From assembly GCA_903892335.1 (NCBI GenBank), contig CAITID010000093.1:1-27329 (forward strand): a stretch of 27,329 bases of DNA. The letters run 5' to 3'. How positions within the stretch are numbered: position 1 is the stretch's first letter; every line of letters begins with the position of its first letter. The translations under genes were made by a program, and so were the position numbers. The notes beneath the pieces are model-generated. The model did no database searches and had not been told where the DNA came from. It saw only the letters and a program-made list of their open reading frames with translations. Shown here one piece after another: positions 1-6,543 of the stretch. Source of the DNA: an uncultured Actinomycetes bacterium. Lineage in GTDB: Bacteria; Actinomycetota; Actinomycetes; Nanopelagicales; Nanopelagicaceae.

Positions 1-1
1 A

Positions 2-955
2 AAAATAGGAATTGCCCACGGCCAGATGAATGAGCGGACATTAGAAGAGGTAATTCTTGGATTTTGGAATAGAGAGTTTGATCTTTTGCTCTGCACAACA
101 ATTATTGAGAGCGGAATTGATATTCCAAATGCCAACACCTTAATCGTGGACAGATCAGATCTATTTGGACTATCTCAGTTGCACCAATTACGTGGACGCG
201 TAGGTCGAAGCCGCGAACGTGCTTACGCATACTTTCTTTATCCAACCGATAAACCAATCTCTGAGTTAGCCCATGATCGATTAACAACTATTGCAACAAA
301 TACCGATCTTGGTGCCGGCATGGCGGTGGCATTAAAAGATCTAGAAATTCGTGGTGCTGGAAATTTACTAGGTGGTGAGCAATCTGGGCACATTGCTGAA
401 GTTGGCTTTGATTTATATATGAGAATGGTTTCAGATGCGGTGGAAGAGTTTAAGAGCGGTTACTTTGAAGATACGCCAAAGAAAATTGATTGCAAAGTTG
501 AATTACCAATTAATGCCCACCTACCAGTTGAGTACATCGAATCCGAACGGTTAAGACTTGATTTGTATCGTCGAATCGCAGATGCAATAGATGATCAGGG
601 CTTACTTGATATTGAATCTGAATTAATTGATCGTTTTGGTCAATTACCTGAGCCAGTAACTGAGCTACTAGCGGTAGCAGCTCTTCGAATCGGCGCTAAA
701 GCTTTAGGAATTACCGAAATAGCATTAGCTGGCAAGAGTCTGCGGATTTCACCTGTGGTATTGCCAGAGTCGGCTCAAATTAAATTAAATCGACTTTATC
801 CCGGATCAATCTATAAAAATGCTAGTGAAACCGTTCTGGTTGCCCGTCCACACACGCCCAATTGGATTCAAGCGGGTACGTTAGGGGATACTTCTACTCT
901 TGCTTGGGTAGATTCAATTTTAAAAAATTTAATTCAACCGCTCGCTAAAAAATAA
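2..955 (+). CDS. mfd: Transcription-repair coupling factor Mfd, C-terminal part (5' truncated by window edge)
   Basis: Mfd recognises RNA polymerase stalled at DNA damage, pushes it off with its RecG-like translocase and recruits UvrA. The frame is open from base 2; the codons before the first ATG (base 26) read KIGIAHGQ, so that ATG is internal and the gene enters from the left. About 317 residues are visible. In order they hold the end of the translocase (IAHGQMNE; TTIIESGIDIPNANTLI; the QLRGRVGRS motif VI with its arginine fingers), the TRG motif region (DLEIRGAGNLLGGEQSGHIAEVG) and the C-terminal TRCF/D7 regulatory domain, starting near PINAHLPVEYI. The stop at 953-955 is followed 38 bp later by a lipoprotein gene on the same strand. 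The family identification is firm; the N-terminal UvrB-like and RNAP-binding domains lie outside the window. Confidence 0.97.
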   Translation, partial: KIGIAHGQMNERTLEEVILGFWNREFDLLLCTTIIESGIDIPNANTLIVDRSDLFGLSQLHQLRGRVGRSRERAYAYFLYPTDKPISELAHDRLTTIATNTDLGAGMAVALKDLEIRGAGNLLGGEQSGHIAEVGFDLYMRMVSDAVEEFKSGYFEDTPKKIDCKVELPINAHLPVEYIESERLRLDLYRRIADAIDDQGLLDIESELIDRFGQLPEPVTELLAVAALRIGAKALGITEIALAGKSLRISPVVLPESAQIKLNRLYPGSIYKNASETVLVARPHTPNWIQAGTLGDTSTLAWVDSILKNLIQPLAKK

Positions 956-993
956 TCAATCAACTGAGTAAAGTCAGTGAGTAGAAATAGAGG

Positions 994-1617
994 ATGAAAC
1001 TGAAAATGAAGTTTACTAATGTAAAGAAACTTACTGCTGGCTTACTTGCTCTTTTGGTTTTAACCTCATGTGGTCAAATGGGCTCTGGTGTTTCGATCGG
1101 TGAAACACAGATTAGTTCTGCTCAGATTCAAAAGTATGTCGATGAGATTCTCACTGAACGCGCTAAGGTCGATACTTCACAAATGAACTTAGAGTCTGGT
1201 GCGCAATTAAGCCGTACCCAAGCTCAGTTTCAAATAATTACAAACATTTTGGATCAAGTTATTGCAGATAAAAAAATCTCAATTACGCCAGCAGATGTGG
1301 CAGCACGCCGAGCCGAAATTGTGCTTCAACAAGGTGGGGAAGATCAGATGCCTGCAGCGTTGGTTTCTGCCTCTTTAGCACCATCAAATTTAGATAAGTA
1401 CATAAAAATTATTATGATCTCAGAGAAATTAAATGAAGCAGTTATTGCAGAGGGTGCAACCGCTGAAAGCGCTGGTGAAGTTGTAACAAAAATAGTTACC
1501 GACACTGCGAAAAAATTAGGCGTGAGCGTTAATGAGCGATACGGTAAATGGAATCCTGGAACAGCATCTATCGAAGAAGCAGATAACACCGATGGCGCAG
1601 TCACACCTGTTCCATAA
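994..1617 (+). CDS. SurA-like N-terminal-domain lipoprotein
   Basis: Predicted 207-residue secreted lipoprotein. The N-terminus has several lysines, then a hydrophobic stretch ending in the lipobox LTSC, with the lipidated cysteine at residue 26. The mature part is hydrophilic and helical, with a segment (about 34-150) resembling the SurA/foldase N-terminal chaperone domain; no PPIase (rotamase) domain is visible. A lipoprotein of this kind often sits between mfd and mazG in actinobacteria, so it is probably an envelope-folding or quality-control factor; that role is inferred. AGAGG (989-993) abuts the ATG at 994, while a second in-frame ATG at 1006 lies 12 nt after it, so translation could start at residue 5; either start keeps the signal peptide. 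An in-frame TAG at 982 rules out an earlier start. Confidence 0.75.
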   Translation: MKLKMKFTNVKKLTAGLLALLVLTSCGQMGSGVSIGETQISSAQIQKYVDEILTERAKVDTSQMNLESGAQLSRTQAQFQIITNILDQVIADKKISITPADVAARRAEIVLQQGGEDQMPAALVSASLAPSNLDKYIKIIMISEKLNEAVIAEGATAESAGEVVTKIVTDTAKKLGVSVNERYGKWNPGTASIEEADNTDGAVTPVP

Positions 1618-1626
1618 TTAAAAATA

Positions 1627-2283
1627 GTGAGTTCACAGTTAATTCGACTTCGCGAGGTGATGGATAAACTCCGATCACCTGGCGGATGTCCATGGGATGC
1701 TGAACAAGACCATGCTTCACTTTTAAAGTACTTGCTTGAAGAGTCATATGAATTTATTGAATCAGTAGAAGTTAATGATCAAAGTGCAATGCAGGAAGAG
1801 TTAGGTGATCTTCTGCTGCAAGTTTACTTTCACTCTCGTATCGCTGAAGAACATGAAAGCACCCCATTTAATATCGAGGATGTAGCAAAAGGCATCGCTG
1901 ATAAGTTGGAGTTAAGACACCCCCATGTTTTTGGTGACAAAAAAGATCTCTCGAGTTATCAGGTTTTAGAAAACTGGGAAAAACAGAAAGCGGTTGAAAA
2001 AGGTAGGAAATCTGCGATTGATGGAGTTCCAGTTGGCCAACCAGCACTTCCCTTAGTGGCTAAGTTGTTATACCGGAGTGAAAAATTTGATCATCAATTA
2101 AAAATAGAGGAGCCAATAAAGCTAGATCCAAATATTAATTCAGATCAATTTGGCGAATTGCTAATTGGAATTATTGCTCAGGCGGTAAAGATTGGAATTG
2201 ATCCAGAAGCGGCGCTTCGTAATGCAGCGCAGGGGTTAATTAGCAATATCTTGCAGTATGAACAAGGTAGAATTAAGCCATAA
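1627..2283 (+). CDS. mazG: MazG-family nucleoside triphosphate pyrophosphohydrolase
   Basis: Hydrolyses NTPs/dNTPs to NMP plus PPi, which cleans damaged nucleotides and can lower stress alarmone precursors. The Mg-binding MazG signature EExxE...ExxD is visible: E38, E39, E42 followed by E58 and D61 within EELGDLLLQV. The family block RHPHVFGD lies at about 98-105 and WEKQK follows. At 218 residues it is shorter than the two-domain E. coli enzyme (about 263), consistent with one active MazG domain plus a reduced C-terminal half. The start is GTG at 1627, only 9 bp after the previous stop and without a clear ribosome-binding site, so it is probably translated by coupling to the lipoprotein gene. 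The mfd-lipoprotein-mazG-eno order is a typical actinobacterial arrangement. Confidence 0.92.
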   Translation: MSSQLIRLREVMDKLRSPGGCPWDAEQDHASLLKYLLEESYEFIESVEVNDQSAMQEELGDLLLQVYFHSRIAEEHESTPFNIEDVAKGIADKLELRHPHVFGDKKDLSSYQVLENWEKQKAVEKGRKSAIDGVPVGQPALPLVAKLLYRSEKFDHQLKIEEPIKLDPNINSDQFGELLIGIIAQAVKIGIDPEAALRNAAQGLISNILQYEQGRIKP

Positions 2284-2311
2284 CTTCTCTAACATTTCTT
2301 AGGAGCATCCC

Positions 2312-3589
2312 ATGGCAGTAATTGAAACCATTCATGCAAGAGAAATCTTAGATTCTCGGGGAAATCCAACTGTTGAAGTTGAAGTTGTTTTAGATGATGG
2401 CAGTACAGCCCGAGCAGCGGTTCCAAGTGGTGCGTCAACTGGAGCTTTTGAAGCAGCAGAGCTACGTGATGAGGGCAAGCGCTATCTTGGCAAAGGTGTT
2501 GAAAATGCAGTGAGAAATGTTAATGAAAAAATCGCGCCAGTAATTTGTGGCTTTGATGCGCAGGATCAACGCTTAATTGATGAAGAGATGATCGCACTAG
2601 ATGGAACAAAAAATAAATCAAAATTAGGAGCAAATGCAATTCTTGGCGTCTCATTAGCAAGTGCCCGCGCAGCCGCTGAAAGCAGTGACCTTTCATTCTT
2701 TAAATATATTGGTGGACCAACTGCACACACTTTGCCAGTTCCAATGATGAACATTTTAAATGGTGGTGCACACGCAGATACAAATGTTGATATTCAAGAG
2801 TTTATGGTGGCACCAATTGGCGCTACTACCTTTAAAGAATCATTGCGTTGGGGCGCTGAGATTTATCACAGCTTGAAATCAGTATTAAAAAAACAGGGCT
2901 TAGCAACAAGCATTGGTGATGAAGGTGGGTTTGCACCAAATCTAGCGAGCAACCGGGCAGCACTTGATTTAATTTTAGAGGCGATTGAAAAAGCGGGCTT
3001 TAAGCCAGGTAAAGAGATTGGCTTAGCAATGGATGTGGCAGCAACTGAGTTTCATGAAAATGGAAAGTACAAATTTGAAGGTAAATTGCTAACATCTGAT
3101 GAAATGATCTCTTACTACAGTGATCTTGTTAGCTCATATCCATTGGTTTCAATTGAAGATCCACTTGATGAGGATGATTGGGCTGGTTGGAAGAAATTAA
3201 CTGATCAATTAGGTGATGCAATTCAAATAGTTGGCGATGATTTATTTGTTACAAATCCAGAGCGCCTTTCTCGCGGTATCGAAAATCAGACCGCAAATGC
3301 GTTGCTAGTTAAAGTGAATCAAATTGGCACACTAACTGAAACTATGGACGCAGTTGCTCTCGCTCATCGAAGTGGATATCGATCCATGATGAGCCACCGA
3401 TCAGGTGAAACAGAGGACACGACAATTGCAGATTTAGCGGTAGCACTTGAGTGTGGTCAGATTAAAACTGGCGCACCTGCTCGATCAGAGCGAGTTGCAA
3501 AGTACAACCAATTACTGCGAATTGAAGAAGAGTTAGCAGATGTTGCTTTGTATGCTGGCCGAAATGCTTTCCCAAGATTTAAGGGGTAA
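2312..3589 (+). CDS. eno: Enolase (2-phosphoglycerate dehydratase)
   Basis: Interconverts 2-phosphoglycerate and phosphoenolpyruvate in glycolysis/gluconeogenesis. The full length of 425 residues fits the bacterial family. Visible landmarks are the N-terminal AREILDSRGNPTVEVEV, the GDEGGFAPN loop with E204 (general acid/base region), Mg ligands D241 (MDVAATEF), E282 (SIEDPLDE) and D309 (GDDLFVTNP), K334 in LLVKVNQIGT, and the signature SHRSGETEDTTIADLAV. The start ATG at 2312 is preceded by a good Shine-Dalgarno AGGAG (2301-2305). It leads a tight cluster with ftsB, DUF501 and ppx, whose starts touch or overlap the preceding stops, so glycolytic and division genes are probably co-transcribed. 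Confidence 0.99.
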   Translation: MAVIETIHAREILDSRGNPTVEVEVVLDDGSTARAAVPSGASTGAFEAAELRDEGKRYLGKGVENAVRNVNEKIAPVICGFDAQDQRLIDEEMIALDGTKNKSKLGANAILGVSLASARAAAESSDLSFFKYIGGPTAHTLPVPMMNILNGGAHADTNVDIQEFMVAPIGATTFKESLRWGAEIYHSLKSVLKKQGLATSIGDEGGFAPNLASNRAALDLILEAIEKAGFKPGKEIGLAMDVAATEFHENGKYKFEGKLLTSDEMISYYSDLVSSYPLVSIEDPLDEDDWAGWKKLTDQLGDAIQIVGDDLFVTNPERLSRGIENQTANALLVKVNQIGTLTETMDAVALAHRSGYRSMMSHRSGETEDTTIADLAVALECGQIKTGAPARSERVAKYNQLLRIEEELADVALYAGRNAFPRFKG

Positions 3590-3591
3590 TT

Positions 3592-4041
3592 TTGGCACGT
3601 AAATTTTTTGCAGCCCCACTTATATCTGGCGGTCGAAAAAAACTTCAAAGTGAGTTAAAGCGAAAAGGATTATCTAATCGCGCATTAATTCTTGGGGCAA
3701 TTTTATTTGTGTTAGCAGTAACAGTAGCGCCGCCACTTCAGCACTACTTCACTCAGAAGGCAGCAATAAATGCCCTTGAAGTTCAGATAAAAGATAACCA
3801 AGCGATGGTAGATGCAGCAAAAAAAGAGTTAGCACAGTGGAATGATCCGGAGTTTGTAGCCAGCCAAGCACGTGCTCGATTACATTTTATTTTTCCAGGT
3901 GAGCGTCAATATATAGTTTTAGATGAAAACACTGGTGAAGCAGTGCAAGATGCCACCAAAGTTTCTGAACAATTTCCCGTAGGAATTCCTTGGTACTCAA
4001 GATTGATCTCATCCATTACCAGTACAAATGTAAACCCATAA
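3592..4041 (+). CDS. FtsB/DivIC-family septum formation initiator
   Basis: Small bitopic division protein expected to bind FtsL and FtsQ and to pass activation to the septal cell-wall synthase FtsWI. Of 149 residues, about 1-30 are basic and cytoplasmic, 31-49 form one transmembrane helix, about 53-82 look like a coiled coil, and 83-104 carry the family block WNDPEFVASQARARL...FPGE. The start is TTG at 3592, two bases after the enolase stop; the AAGGGG ribosome-binding site (3581-3586) lies inside the end of eno, which supports translational coupling. The position between eno and DUF501 matches the actinobacterial DivIC/FtsB homologue (Rv1024 in my recollection of M. tuberculosis). The choice of name between ftsB and divIC is arbitrary. 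Confidence 0.88.
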   Translation: MARKFFAAPLISGGRKKLQSELKRKGLSNRALILGAILFVLAVTVAPPLQHYFTQKAAINALEVQIKDNQAMVDAAKKELAQWNDPEFVASQARARLHFIFPGERQYIVLDENTGEAVQDATKVSEQFPVGIPWYSRLISSITSTNVNP

Positions 4042-4569
4042 ATGCAAAAGCCAACTCCGGCAGAGTTAGAAGTAGTTGCAGCACAATTGCAACGAACACC
4101 CCGAGATGTTCATGCAGTTGCACATCGCTGTCCTTGTGGTGAGATTGATGTAGTTGCAACACCGCCCCGGTTAGCAGATGGAACACCATTTCCTACTTTT
4201 TATTATGCAACTTGTCCAAAGCTAACTGGGGCTATTTCAACTTTGGAAAGCTCTGGCTTAATGGGGCAAATGAATGAGAGATTACAAACAGACCCAGATT
4301 TATCTGGTGCCTACCAAGCAGCACATCTAGATTATGAAGCAGCTCGAGATTGCGTGGCTAAAGAGTTAAATCTTGATGTACCAGAGATAAAAGGAACAAC
4401 AGCAGGTGGCATGCCAGATCGAGTTAAGTGTTTACACTCTTTAATTGCACACTCACTAGCAGCTGGAGCAGATGTAAATCCCTTAGGTGATGAAGCGCTA
4501 GCGCAACTGCCACAGTGGTGGCTTAGTAAACCTTGCAGTGATATTAATAATTTACTGGATAAATCATGA
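4042..4569 (+). CDS. DUF501 family protein
   Basis: 175-residue soluble protein of the DUF501 family, found mainly in actinobacteria between ftsB/divIC and ppx; no biochemical role is known to me. The N-terminal third holds a likely metal-binding or redox cluster: H24, H28, C30 and C32 (HRCPCGE) and a further cysteine in YYATCPKL, followed by an invariant-looking FPTFYYATCP block. The C-terminal half is helical, with a further cysteine in RVKCLHSLIAHSLAAG typical of the family. The ATG directly follows the ftsB stop (4039-4041), and the gene overlaps ppx by 4 bp, so it is embedded in the eno-ppx operon. No signal peptide or membrane segment is visible. Confidence 0.88.
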   Translation: MQKPTPAELEVVAAQLQRTPRDVHAVAHRCPCGEIDVVATPPRLADGTPFPTFYYATCPKLTGAISTLESSGLMGQMNERLQTDPDLSGAYQAAHLDYEAARDCVAKELNLDVPEIKGTTAGGMPDRVKCLHSLIAHSLAAGADVNPLGDEALAQLPQWWLSKPCSDINNLLDKS

Positions 4570-5483
4570 GTCGAGTAGCAGCGATTGATTGTGGAACTAA
4601 CTCAATTAGATTATTAATTGCGGACATCACTGATGGTAAATTTCATGAGGTGCTTCGCACCATGGAGGTCGTTCGCTTAGGTCAAGGCGTGGATCAAACC
4701 AAAACCTTTCACCCCGATGCCATTGCACGCACATTGGCGGTAGTTGAAAAATTTGCTAATCAAATAACTGCTAAGGGTGCTGAGAAAATAAGATTTTGCG
4801 CGACGAGTGCAACGAGAGATGCGACAAATAGAGATTTATTCATTGATGGTGTTCGTAATATTTTGGGTGTTGAAGTTGATGTAATAAGTGGCGCACAAGA
4901 AGCGGCGCTCTCTTTTTTAGGTGCAACTAAAACTTTAATGCAAAGTGAGGCGCCATTTCTAGTCGTAGATATTGGCGGTGGTTCTACTGAATTTGTAATT
5001 GGATCCACCGAGGTGCTGGCCGCCAAGAGTGTAAATATTGGATGTGTTCGAATGAGTGAGCGCCATTTAAATCAGCAACCACCAACTGCTGTTCAAGTGC
5101 AAGCAGCAATCGCCGATATTGATCGAGCAATCGCTGAAGCTGCTAGAGATGTCGCAATTACAACAGCAAAGACATTAATAGCAGTTGCCGGAACAGCAAC
5201 TACAGTGGCTGCAGCGGCTTTAGAACTAACTGCTTATGACAGATATGCAATTCATCTTTCTAGAATTTCAGCAGAGAAAGTTCATCAAGTGGCTGCGAAA
5301 TTTCAAAGTTTAACCAGAGATGAAATCGCAAATTTGGGTTACATGCATCCTGGTCGAGTAGATGTGATTACCGCAGGAGCATTGGTTTTATCTCGTGTTA
5401 TGGCCGCAACTGGCGCTGTCGAGTTTGTGGCATCTGAGACAGATATTCTCGACGGTATTGCGTGGCAATTGGCTGGTGAGTAG
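4566..5483 (+). CDS. ppx: Ppx/GppA-family exopolyphosphatase / pppGpp phosphatase
   Basis: Member of the ASKHA phosphatase fold that removes terminal phosphates from polyphosphate or converts pppGpp to ppGpp. The first phosphate-binding loop AIDCGTNSIRLLI is at residues 6-18 and the second loop VVDIGGGSTEFVIG near 137-150; the acidic catalytic region and the GTATTVAA adenosine-type motif follow. At 305 residues it is the short two-domain actinobacterial form, lacking the C-terminal HD-like domain of E. coli Ppx. The start ATG overlaps the DUF501 stop (ATGA), indicating coupling. Sequence alone does not say whether polyphosphate or pppGpp is preferred; short actinobacterial members have been reported with either. 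It ends 38 bp before a tRNA gene, an arrangement I recall as conserved. Confidence 0.93.
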   Translation: MSRVAAIDCGTNSIRLLIADITDGKFHEVLRTMEVVRLGQGVDQTKTFHPDAIARTLAVVEKFANQITAKGAEKIRFCATSATRDATNRDLFIDGVRNILGVEVDVISGAQEAALSFLGATKTLMQSEAPFLVVDIGGGSTEFVIGSTEVLAAKSVNIGCVRMSERHLNQQPPTAVQVQAAIADIDRAIAEAARDVAITTAKTLIAVAGTATTVAAAALELTAYDRYAIHLSRISAEKVHQVAAKFQSLTRDEIANLGYMHPGRVDVITAGALVLSRVMAATGAVEFVASETDILDGIAWQLAGE

Positions 5484-5499
5484 GCCAATAAAAGACGGG

Positions 5500-5505
5500 T
5501 AGATT
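5500..5505 (+). promoter_or_regulatory. Candidate -10 box for the tRNA gene
   Basis: TAGATT lies six bases before position 5512, the same spacing seen before the start codons of several leaderless genes in this window. Initiation at 5512 would begin the transcript exactly at the first base of an 8-bp repeat that can pair with the tRNA trailer. The box sits inside a short palindrome (GGGTA-GATT-TACCC, 5497-5510) that could instead be a hairpin. No clear -35 is visible. Confidence 0.4.
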
Positions 5506-5511
5506 TACCCC

Positions 5512-5607
5512 CTGAAGATTCGCCCCTGTAGCCCAATGGCAGAGGCATGCGACTTAAAATCGCACAAGTGTGGGTTCGACCCCCACCGGGGGCACGCTCA
5601 TCTTCAG
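5512..5607 (+). repeat. Inverted repeat flanking the tRNA (leader/trailer pairing)
   Basis: CTGAAGAT (5512-5519) and ATCTTCAG (5600-5607) are perfect 8-bp inverted copies on either side of the tRNA, separated from the acceptor stem by only 2 and 5 bases. In the precursor RNA they would form a helix nearly stacked on the acceptor stem. Their likely effect is on maturation by RNase P and 3' exonucleases; this is inferred. Confidence 0.6.
5522..5594 (+). tRNA. tRNA with UAA anticodon (Leu-type) but short, class I variable loop
   Basis: Complete cloverleaf of 73 nt. The acceptor stem pairs 5522-5528 with 5587-5593 (one G-T wobble), discriminator A at 5594. The D arm has a 3-bp GCC/GGC stem with loop CAATGGCAGA. 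The anticodon stem is TGCGA/TCGCA with loop CTTAAAA, giving anticodon TAA at 5555-5557, which reads UUA. The variable region is only 5 nt (CAAGT). The T arm is GTGGG-TTCGACC-CCCAC. CCA is not encoded. Normal bacterial tRNA-Leu is class II with a long variable arm, so the body and anticodon disagree; the 3-bp D stem and GGCAGA loop end do look leucine-like. I recall a similar short tRNA-Leu downstream of ppx in mycobacteria (leuX), so it may be an ancient actinobacterial peculiarity. Which amino acid it carries is not settled by sequence. Confidence 0.9.
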
Positions 5608-5613
5608 ATCAGA

Positions 5614-5635
5614 ATTAAGCAAAGATTAAGCAAAT
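5614..5635 (+). repeat. Two tandem copies of an 11-bp unit
   Basis: ATTAAGCAAAG is followed immediately by ATTAAGCAAAT, giving a period of 11 bp, about one helical turn. It lies between the tRNA trailer and the start of the Bax-inhibitor-like gene. It could be a protein-binding site or a chance duplication. Confidence 0.35.
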
Positions 5636-5673
5636 AAGGCCATCTCAACTACCCATCTGGAATTAAGGATGGT

Positions 5674-5679
5674 TAATAT
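5674..5679 (+). promoter_or_regulatory. Possible -10 box for the Bax-inhibitor-1-like gene
   Basis: TAATAT is the best -10 match in the 107 bp between the tRNA trailer and the ATG at 5715. It predicts a leader of about 29 nt containing the strong ribosome-binding site AAGGAG (5704-5709). No recognisable -35 lies 16-18 bp upstream, so the call is weak. Confidence 0.35.
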
Positions 5680-5714
5680 TTGTTACACCTTCACCAGAAC
5701 TAACAAGGAGAAAA

Positions 5715-6497
5715 ATGCAAAGTTCCAACCCGGTACTTGGTAAAGCTTTTAATCAACCAAATAATGCGTTGACCCAAAACTCATACCAAGAGCTAGAGCA
5801 AAAATTTAATTCACCTGCAGCATCTTCAATGCGCACAGGTCGAATGACTATCGAAGATGTAGTTGCTAAGACTGGTCTTTTGTTTGGCTTACTAGTCGTT
5901 GTTGGCGCATTCGCATGGAGCGCTAATCTTGGTATGGGCGCTGCAATGCTTGGTTTTATCGGTGCCTTCGTTCTTGCAATGGTGATCTCATTTTCAAAAT
6001 CAATTAAGCCAGGATTAGTTGTTGCATACGCTGGGCTAGAAGGCTTAGCACTTGGCACAATCTCTCATTATTACGAAGGTGCATACCCAGGAATTGTTAG
6101 CCAAGCAGTAATTGGCACAATCGCCGCTTTTGCTGGCGTACTGTTTATGTATCGCAGTGGTCGCCTACGTGCCACACCAAAATTTACCCGCGCTGTTATG
6201 GGCGCTGCTATTGGTTACTTCATCCTTGGCTTTGTATCGCTGATCGCATCTTTCTTTGGTGTTGGTCAAGGCTACGGCTTCTACGGAGTATCTGGCCTTG
6301 GTCTATTACTTGCAGTTGCTGGCGTTGCTATTGCTAGCTTCTTCTTAGTTTTAGATTTTGATCAAATCGAAAAGGGTGTCGCTGCTGGAGTGCCAGAGAA
6401 AGAGTCATGGCGCGCAGCATTTGGCCTAATGGTTACGATCGTTTGGTTATACCTAGAGGTATTGCGCTTACTATCAATTTTGCGTAACGACCGCTAA
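5715..6497 (+). CDS. Bax inhibitor-1 / YccA family membrane protein
   Basis: 260-residue integral membrane protein of the BI-1 (TMBIM) family, whose bacterial members include calcium-leak channels and the FtsH-interacting protein YccA. About the first 50 residues are polar and cytoplasmic, opening with the actinobacterial start SSNPVLGKAF; seven hydrophobic segments then follow to the C-terminus. A buried-acid pair typical of the fold is visible late in the protein (LVLDFDQIEKG, whose aspartates correspond to the pH-sensing pair in the family). The ATG has a strong AAGGAG ribosome-binding site (5704-5709), unlike the leaderless genes nearby. It is transcribed alone, with the tRNA before it and a strong terminator after it. 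The role in this cell is unknown. Confidence 0.88.
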   Translation: MQSSNPVLGKAFNQPNNALTQNSYQELEQKFNSPAASSMRTGRMTIEDVVAKTGLLFGLLVVVGAFAWSANLGMGAAMLGFIGAFVLAMVISFSKSIKPGLVVAYAGLEGLALGTISHYYEGAYPGIVSQAVIGTIAAFAGVLFMYRSGRLRATPKFTRAVMGAAIGYFILGFVSLIASFFGVGQGYGFYGVSGLGLLLAVAGVAIASFFLVLDFDQIEKGVAAGVPEKESWRAAFGLMVTIVWLYLEVLRLLSILRNDR

Positions 6498-6511
6498 ACA
6501 AATAAAAATTC

Positions 6512-6543
6512 AACAGGAGTTGTGAGTGATCACAACTCCTGTT
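6512..6543. terminator. Bidirectional intrinsic terminator
   Basis: A perfect 14-bp stem (6512-6525 with 6530-6543) closes a GTGA loop. It lies between the stops of the convergent Bax-inhibitor-like and MFS genes. Read on the minus strand it is followed by a T run (complement of AAAAATT at 6505-6511); on the plus strand the tail is TGTTTTC. The MFS stop codon (6530-6532) and its last codons lie inside the stem. Confidence 0.88.

Noticed and set aside
5548..5564. tRNA as a natural UAA-stop suppressor (anticodon TTA)
   Set aside because: With a regular 5-bp anticodon stem and 7-nt loop the anticodon is TAA, reading UUA; TTA would require a shifted, irregular loop.
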